NCBI GenBank assembly: GCA_030603035.1
Contig: JAUVYQ010000016.1
Location: 1 to 28,660, forward strand
Length of the DNA: 28,660 bases
Source of the DNA: Phycisphaerae bacterium
Lineage (GTDB): Bacteria > Planctomycetota > Phycisphaerae > Sedimentisphaerales > SG8-4
Direction: 5' to 3'
The notes beneath the pieces were generated by a model. The model was given only the letters and a program-made list of their open reading frames with translations. It was not told the origin of the DNA and ran no database searches. Positions 23,840-28,660 of the stretch are shown piece after piece. How positions within the stretch are numbered: position 1 is the stretch's first letter; every line of letters starts with the position of its first letter. A program made the position numbers and the translations under genes.

Positions 23840-24922
23840 TTACTCACTCGACTGACCGGTACCAGAACCGGCACTGCTGATTCCACCGATCGTTTCAATT
23901 CGATTCATGGCATCGGGGCAAACATCCTCAATGACTTCCAAAAAGCTTTTCGAGACTAATCTTTGCGCTCTGCGCAGAAGCATTGGTACCGGGCTGGAAG
24001 GTTCGTGGCGTTCGAAATACCGGCAGGCTTTCTCTATAGCCAAAACGGCTTCTCTGGAAGATCGGATTTCGCCCGTAAGCGATATTCCGCCTTTCTCCTC
24101 TCCGCCACCAGTTGCTACAGCACCCTCATCCTCAGTTATACCGTGCCCCCGCTTTGCCAGATATCCCCGGACACATTTATGGATATTCCCAAGAACTGCC
24201 TGGGAACCACTAACGTCCGGAGTCTGCCCTTGAGAAGCGCGTTTAGAGAACACAGCCGTTATAGCGGTGAGATGTTCAATAGCTTCTTCAGTGGCACGGG
24301 ATGTTGCCTGGAGCTCATCCGTTACGGTATCCTGAAATGCCGCATCAATCACCGACATCTCAGGGCCTTTTGCTCCCTCGTCACCCGAAACCGCAATCTC
24401 TCCTTTCGCAATCTGGATGTCTCTAAGACTGAACTTGCCCATCCGAGCCGAATTACACAGGGGCACTTCTGAGAGTCGCTGCTTGAACTTCATCGGGTCC
24501 TGTTCACTAACGGAAGTCGGGGACAATGATTGCAAAATATTTATTCGCTCAAGCGGGTCGTATTCATCATCCGGGTCAAGTTGAGGGTAAATATGGTCCC
24601 AAAAACGTTCCAGCAATTCATGGAGCAAAAACAACCCGTCACGCAACCCGGGGATCCCCTCCAGCTTTAGAAGGGCAAGAGTAAAGTACATCACAACCCT
24701 GAGGTTTTTCGAGCGTTTTAGCAGCTCGGAACTTTTTTCACGAACCTCCCTCCAGCTTGGCTCCTCTGCAGTTTCCTCTCCGCCCAGGACCCCGCCGCCG
24801 CTCGCCTTGGGCCGAACCAGATTCTCGAGAGCAAGGTAAGACTGGTCATACGAGATATCTTCGCCACAAGGAGCCTCGGCGCTCACCTCGGAAAGCAAGC
24901 TTTGGATATCAAATTCAGCCAT
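23840..24922 (-). CDS. tssA: TssA, T6SS cap/assembly protein
   Basis: TssA organises tube and sheath polymerisation. The 360-residue product has the ImpA N-terminal domain: LLSEVSAEAPCGEDISYD (residues 7-24), WREVREKSSELLKRSKNLR and DGLFLLHELLERFWDHIYP. A C-terminal block, HEPSSPVPMLLRRAQRLVSK (about 306-325), is typical of the short TssA type and resembles the part that contacts the tube/sheath end. An Ser/Gly-rich tail ends the protein. It is first in the cluster, with a weak promoter upstream. Confidence 0.94.
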   Translation of the reverse strand: MAEFDIQSLLSEVSAEAPCGEDISYDQSYLALENLVRPKASGGGVLGGEETAEEPSWREVREKSSELLKRSKNLRVVMYFTLALLKLEGIPGLRDGLFLLHELLERFWDHIYPQLDPDDEYDPLERINILQSLSPTSVSEQDPMKFKQRLSEVPLCNSARMGKFSLRDIQIAKGEIAVSGDEGAKGPEMSVIDAAFQDTVTDELQATSRATEEAIEHLTAITAVFSKRASQGQTPDVSGSQAVLGNIHKCVRGYLAKRGHGITEDEGAVATGGGEEKGGISLTGEIRSSREAVLAIEKACRYFERHEPSSPVPMLLRRAQRLVSKSFLEVIEDVCPDAMNRIETIGGISSAGSGTGQSSE

Positions 24923-25491
24923 GGCACATCCACCAGATTAACATGATTGTAATACAGCGACTTATGGTCTAATCAATATTTCATTCACACTGCTTCGTCA
25001 AATCAGCCCATTAAGCGAAAAACCAGGTGTGTATCTATTCGCCATCAGGATCGAGCGTAAACCTCAATTTCGGCGAGGACTTTCCACCTGCTACTCCGAA
25101 AGCCCCCCATACCGTCCCGCCGGCCGACGCCTTTTTTCAGACTACGGCAGTGACTTGAATCTTCCAGAGCACACCGCCTCACTGCAGCATTTAGAAAGAC
25201 CCTCTGCAACCGTTCCGTGATTTTACGATGATTAGGATACACTGTCAAGTTTTTTTCTTTTTTTTCCAAAAAATACATAACTATTTATCAGATAGCACCT
25301 TACGGTGTTAGAAAGAGGGCAGAAGAGTTGATTTTCAAGGCCTCTGATGCTATTTGCGGGCGGTTGTCCCGGATTTCCCAAATAAGGCAGCGTTTTCAGC
25401 GTTATTCTGGTAATATATGGTGGTATGATTTGATATTTTGTTAACAGAAAAGTCCGTCCCCGGAGCGCGGGGATAAGTGGAGACTTCGAAG
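24923..25491. other. intergenic region, no gene seen
   Basis: This 569-base region separates the divergent tssA and zinc-finger genes. Frames here are short and their products lack recognisable or protein-like patterns. It contains a T-rich run at about 25249-25267 and a perfect 6-base-pair hairpin with a five-base loop at 25457-25473 (TCCCCG/CGGGGA), 18 bases before the zinc-finger gene start, which could influence its translation. The 13-mer ATTTCCCAAATAA at 25373-25385 recurs at 25838-25850. Confidence 0.4.
24946..24976 (-). promoter_or_regulatory. weak candidate promoter of the T6SS cluster
   Basis: On the minus strand TTGATT (24976-24971) and TACAAT (24951-24946) are 19 bases apart, two more than ideal; a 16-base spacing to TATTAC is also possible. 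It lies about 25-30 bases ahead of the tssA ATG, a reasonable position for the first gene of the cluster. Position counts for more than sequence in this call. Confidence 0.25.
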
Positions 25492-25800
25492 ATGTTGTGC
25501 CAAAAATGTGGTGTGCGAGAGGCACGGACCATAGTAACCAGTTGCAATGGTCGTGAGTGTTATGAACTTCACTTTTGCCTTCAGTGCCGAAAGGGTGTCA
25601 GCGGGTTTCCAACTCCTGGTGAGCAAAAAAAGGTTGTGGAATCGGCGATGGATGGGGCCAGGGCAACAGGTTTGGATGAAGAAAGCGTTTCCGACTCTCT
25701 CGGCATCGACGCGGAAGAAATTCGACGGGTTTTAAGGGGAGAGGGTGTTTCGGAGCCTGCAGTCTGGCAAGTTATCAAAAAGCACCTGAGAATGGATTAG
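25492..25800 (+). CDS. small zinc-finger protein, McsA-like N-terminus plus helical C-terminus
   Basis: The 102-residue product begins MLCQKCGVREARTIVTSCNG and carries a second pair in CLQC about 27 residues after the first CQKC. This four-cysteine zinc-ribbon layout is that of the McsA/UvrB-UvrC-motif protein N-terminus (CxxCxxxxA...LCxxC). McsA normally has two such fingers and a UVR domain; here only one finger is present. It is followed by helices resembling a small DNA-binding helix-turn-helix (GLDEESVSDSLGIDAEEIRR, then EPAVWQVIKKHLRM). I infer a regulator or adaptor. The ATG at 25492 is preferred; a GTG five codons upstream is possible. No partner gene (mcsB, clpC) is nearby. Confidence 0.65.
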   Translation: MLCQKCGVREARTIVTSCNGRECYELHFCLQCRKGVSGFPTPGEQKKVVESAMDGARATGLDEESVSDSLGIDAEEIRRVLRGEGVSEPAVWQVIKKHLRMD

Positions 25801-26156
25801 AGAAGAAAAACGGTCAGAGTCCAACATGTTAACCCGCATTTCCCAAATAAAGTTTATTCTCTGCCAATTCCCAGCCGTGGCGAAATTCAGAGATTTTAAT
25901 TAATACTTATTTGACGGGGCTTTTCTCACCGTGGACACGAACAGTCCATATTCAAGGGGCGCACGTTCAAAAGTTTCGCGGTTACGCGTCTATTTTTTAG
26001 CACCAACCAGTGGGGACGTTACAACCAATCCCTTATCCCTCAGCGGCATACTGTCGAGCCCCACGGCGGTAGGAAGCCCTCGAGACCTCACCTGCACCAG
26101 CTAATCGCTCAGACGCACAGTGGCAGCAATAAATTTCTCGCTCTTTTCTGCCGATA
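25801..26156. other. intergenic region, no gene seen
   Basis: This 356-base stretch between two gene ends (one rightward, one leftward) has no protein-like frame of useful length and no recognised RNA motif. I saw no clear rho-independent terminator for either gene. The GC content changes along it, from AT-rich near 25840-25920 to more balanced at 26030-26110. Confidence 0.35.
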
Positions 26157-26513
26157 TTATCTTGGGTCGAATCTGCGCTGCTTAATACCTCTGATAGATT
26201 TTCTTAATAGCTGCTTTGCCCTGATACCAACGGCGGGTTTAGTTTTCGCCAGCGGGACAAAGGGTACGTTTATAACCGCACGGTTGAATTTAGCGCCATA
26301 ATAGAAATCCATGGCTGTAAACCGTTCCTGCAGTGTCTGTTGACTTCTTCGTCCACTGCTTCCTGTCCCTTCCTCGCCTTCGCCCTCGCCTTCACCCTCG
26401 TCCGGCAACAACTCGCCTGTCGTAAAATATCCACGGTGGTATTGAACGCCATTATAGAAATCTATGGCCGTTAACGGATCCCACAGTGCCTGTTGACCTC
26501 TTGCTGGGCTCAT
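26157..26513 (-). CDS. 118-residue protein with an internal duplication, unknown function
   Basis: I do not recognise this family. The ATG is behind a good AGAAAGGT site. Residues 7-32 (QQALWDPLTAIDFYNGVQYH and on) are repeated at 58-83 (QQTLQERFTAMDFYYGAKFN and on), exactly 51 codons later; the DNA copies also align, for example TAGAAA at 26302-26307 and 26455-26460. The repeats are joined by an acidic Gly/Glu linker (DEGEGEGEGEEGTGSSG, residues 38-54). The C-terminus is strongly basic (RAKQLLRKSIRGIKQRRF, 98-115). No signal peptide or membrane helix is seen. The shared core LTAxDFYxGxxxxR could be a binding or structural motif. It lies beyond the T6SS, on the same strand but about 1.2 kb upstream of tssA, so linkage to that system is only a possibility. 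Confidence 0.6.
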   Translation of the reverse strand: MSPARGQQALWDPLTAIDFYNGVQYHRGYFTTGELLPDEGEGEGEGEEGTGSSGRRSQQTLQERFTAMDFYYGAKFNRAVINVPFVPLAKTKPAVGIRAKQLLRKSIRGIKQRRFDPR

Positions 26514-27157
26514 AATGATTACCTTTCTATTCTTGCTGACCTATTTGTACGAAACTCTGGTGCGTACACTGCGCACCTAAATCTGCTCTATTTTATACTG
26601 TGTTAATTTATTTGTCAAACTCTACAGCCGCAAAAATACGAATTTGATGATTTAGCATCGAATTTTTTCGTACCTCAACCATTGTTCTCCCTCTAAAGAC
26701 CAAGTTTTTCAGCGATTCCTGGCATTATCCAGTATCTGGAGTTACTGTTGTATGTCCCAAGCGACTAATACGATCAAGAATTTCATGGAACAAACACCTT
26801 GGCACAGCTACTTCTGCCATCTGAAATATTACGTATCTCGCGTGCCTGACCACTTTTGCACAATTTATAATTTTCTCTCTGAGTGTTCTATTGGGCGTTT
26901 AAGCAGCCTTGGGGCAAATCTTTGTATCACATTCTTGGCAAAGCCGCTTGATATAGAACACCCGAACCTGCAGAGGGCGTTTGTTAATCCGGTGCCTCCA
27001 AAGCGTTAAAAGTCACCAAACTGATGGGGTGTGCCTGCCGTGCACAGTGTTTGTACAAAAATATAAGCAGGAACGTTTGCATTGTCCAGAAGAATCGGGT
27101 TTAATAGCTGGGCAGACTTTATGGGAAATCTACGATATAGCAGAGGCGGAAATCATT
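26514..27157. other. intergenic region, no convincing gene
   Basis: This 644-base stretch is AT-rich at its left end (26580-26660). An 85-codon frame at 26752-27009 has a GGAG about 9 bases before its ATG, but its product is cysteine- and aromatic-rich without a recognisable pattern, so it is not called. The frame of the following methyltransferase stays open back to 27011 without a strong start. No terminator or RNA gene was recognised. Confidence 0.35.
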
Positions 27158-28660
27158 GTGACACAAACGGGCAAAGGAACAGCATTTGACCTGGACCGGG
27201 CTTTGGACGGCAAGACGTTCAAAAAGGTCGTGGCTGACGCCGGGTATTCGCAGACGGCACTGGCCGAGACACTGGGCATATCGTGTCCGCATGAACGGCA
27301 GGATGTAGAAATTGTCTATCGGCGTGTCAAGACGGACAGCCCGTATAATATTCTGGTCCGATTGTTCTGGCTCGGACGGGTGGTCTCCGAGTCCGCCATT
27401 CGCGAGGTGCTGCCGGGTCTTGACGTTGAGGAGCTGGCGGCGGTCGGCCTGCTGCACCGCCGGGACGGGACCGTCCAGTCTGCTGCTAAACTGACGCCCT
27501 ATCACGACCTTTTATTAGCGAGCGATTTCGGGCCGGAAATTCACCGTGAGTTGCCGGCCGACCATGTCCTCGGCATAGGCGCAGCATCCTTGACTCTTGC
27601 CGGTTTGACGGTTCGCCGAAAGGTCAAAACGGCCCTTGATTTGGGGACCGGTGCGGGCATACAGGCCTTTCTGGCCGTTCGTCACGCTGAGCACGTCATC
27701 GGGACGGATACCAATCCGCGTGCGTTGAATTTTGCCAGGTTCAATGCCAAAGTCAACGAAATAGATGGTATCGAATGGTGTGAGGGAAGTCTCTATGAAC
27801 CGGTTGCGGAACAGCAATTCGATTTGGTCGTGTCCAATCCTCCGTTCGTGATTTCCCCAGAGTCCCGGTTTATCTTTCGTGACACCAATCTGCCGGGCGA
27901 CGCCGTGTCAGAACAGGTGGTGCGCGGGGCCGGGCAGAGGCTGAATGAAGGGGGCTTTGCCTGTATATTGTTCAACTGGCACCATAAAGATGAGGCGGAT
28001 TGGGATTCTCGGCCGCGAAGCTGGGTGTCCAATAGCGGCTGTGACGCCTGGATGATATCTTTCAAGTCCGCAGACCCATTGGTCTATGCGGCGGACTGGC
28101 TGCGAACCAGTGTGGGGCAGAGTTCGCCGGACTATGGACGGTACCTGGATGAATGGATGGCGTATTACGAAAAGATGGGGATAGGGCGGATAAGTGCCGG
28201 CGTAATGATTATGCGCAGGCGAAGCCGGCAGACCAACTGGGTCCAAACGCACGTGCTCGATAAAGGTCGCTCTACCGGGTCTTCAGGGGACCAGATTGAG
28301 CGTATCTTTGCAGCGGAGGATCTGCTTGCGGCCCTCGACGACGACCGGCAGTTGTTGGAGTACCGGCTGCTCTTCGACAAGCACCACCGGCTGGAGCATG
28401 AGATGAGTCTTGAGGATGGGCGCTGGGTTGTCCGTGCCGAACACCTTTACGCCTCCGAGGGGGTTCCATTTGCCGGGAACGTGGATATGTATATTTCAAA
28501 TTTGCTGGCTGGTTGTGAGGGCCGGCGAACCTTGCGTGAGCTTGTGGAGGAGGCAGCCGGTCGAGCCAAAACCGCTCCGGAAAAGATCATCCCTGGCTGT
28601 TTGGCCGTAGTTCAAAAGCTCATGCGGTCCGGATTCCTGAGTTCAGTCGGTGGCCCCCGT
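27158..28660 (+). CDS. class I SAM-dependent methyltransferase, NPPF type (3' end beyond window)
   Basis: An open frame of 501 codons runs from a GTG to the last base of the window without a stop. The central Rossmann domain has SAM motif I LDLGTGAGIQAFLA (160-173), the acidic strand end IGTDTNPRAL (181-190) and motif IV VVSNPPFVISP (224-234). The NPPF form is used by enzymes that methylate planar nitrogens, as in PrmC/HemK (glutamine N5) and RlmG/RsmC-like RNA enzymes. The 150-residue N-terminal part (AFDLDRALDG, VSESAIREVLPGLDVEELAA, then LTPYHDLLLASDF) looks like the winged-helix-like substrate domain of two-domain NPPF methyltransferases of about 500 residues. The C-terminal 150 residues resemble a further helical domain. 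The substrate cannot be told. The GTG is chosen because AGAGGCGGA lies before it; no in-frame ATG exists upstream. Confidence 0.85.
   Translation, partial: MTQTGKGTAFDLDRALDGKTFKKVVADAGYSQTALAETLGISCPHERQDVEIVYRRVKTDSPYNILVRLFWLGRVVSESAIREVLPGLDVEELAAVGLLHRRDGTVQSAAKLTPYHDLLLASDFGPEIHRELPADHVLGIGAASLTLAGLTVRRKVKTALDLGTGAGIQAFLAVRHAEHVIGTDTNPRALNFARFNAKVNEIDGIEWCEGSLYEPVAEQQFDLVVSNPPFVISPESRFIFRDTNLPGDAVSEQVVRGAGQRLNEGGFACILFNWHHKDEADWDSRPRSWVSNSGCDAWMISFKSADPLVYAADWLRTSVGQSSPDYGRYLDEWMAYYEKMGIGRISAGVMIMRRRSRQTNWVQTHVLDKGRSTGSSGDQIERIFAAEDLLAALDDDRQLLEYRLLFDKHHRLEHEMSLEDGRWVVRAEHLYASEGVPFAGNVDMYISNLLAGCEGRRTLRELVEEAAGRAKTAPEKIIPGCLAVVQKLMRSGFLSSVGGPR

Noticed and set aside
25045..25278. 77-codon minus-strand frame upstream of tssA
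   Set aside because: Basic, low-pattern product with no ribosome binding site and no recognisable domain; overlaps the likely upstream regulatory region.
26752..27009. 85-codon plus-strand frame with GGAG upstream
   Set aside because: Composition is unlike a typical protein (many Cys, aromatic and Pro residues, no domain pattern), and the frame is short enough to be chance in a non-coding gap.
27011..27157. N-terminal extension of the methyltransferase in the same frame
   Set aside because: The frame is open but the sequence is not protein-like, lacks an ATG, and the GTG at 27158 has a better ribosome binding site.

Overview
The window joins two multi-gene systems that face each other on opposite strands, with ordinary genes at both edges. 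No rRNA, tRNA, CRISPR array or insertion sequence was recognised. The source is probably an anaerobic or facultative diderm bacterium. It has an Rnf membrane complex, typical of anaerobic energy metabolism, and a type VI secretion system (T6SS), which needs an outer membrane. The T6SS lacks the proteobacterial TssJ lipoprotein and carries divergent TssM, TagF-like and TagH-like proteins. The Rnf genes are separated by short patterned repeats. This reminds me of Planctomycetota (Phycisphaerae/Sedimentisphaerales-like), but that placement is inferred from style and no marker gene proves it.

Layout. Bases 1-93 hold the possible tail of an upstream gene. Bases 94-424 are a leader with small repeats. 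A Gfo/Idh/MocA-fold protein with an eroded active site (425-1507, +) converges on and overlaps by 4 bases an M48 metalloprotease lipoprotein gene (1504-2340, -). A divergent intergenic region with a good sigma-70 type promoter (2371-2399) starts the rightward Rnf block: a small Cys-motif membrane protein (2430-2699), then rnfC, rnfD, rnfG, rnfE, rnfA and rnfB (2718-8162). The complex couples ferredoxin/NAD electron transfer to ion pumping. Patterned or palindromic spacers precede rnfD, rnfG and rnfB, and the 3' end of rnfE is partly duplicated behind it.

From 24922 back to 8259, 13 genes on the minus strand form a T6SS locus: tssA, tssB, tssC, hcp, tagJ, tssE, tssF, tssG, an FHA-less TagH-like gene, tssK, tssL, tssM and a tagF-like gene. 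These cover the sheath (TssB/C), tube (Hcp), baseplate (TssE/F/G/K), membrane complex (TssL/M), cap (TssA) and accessory control. ClpV, VgrG, PAAR and TssJ are absent here. A strong internal promoter lies between tssG and the TagH-like gene. hcp is clearly more GC-rich than its neighbours.

The right edge is looser. It holds a small zinc-finger (McsA-like) protein (25492-25800, +), a 118-residue protein built on an internal 51-codon duplication (26157-26513, -), and a class I SAM-dependent methyltransferase with an NPPF motif that runs off the window end (27158-28660, +). Between these genes are stretches of 350-650 bases in which I see no convincing gene.
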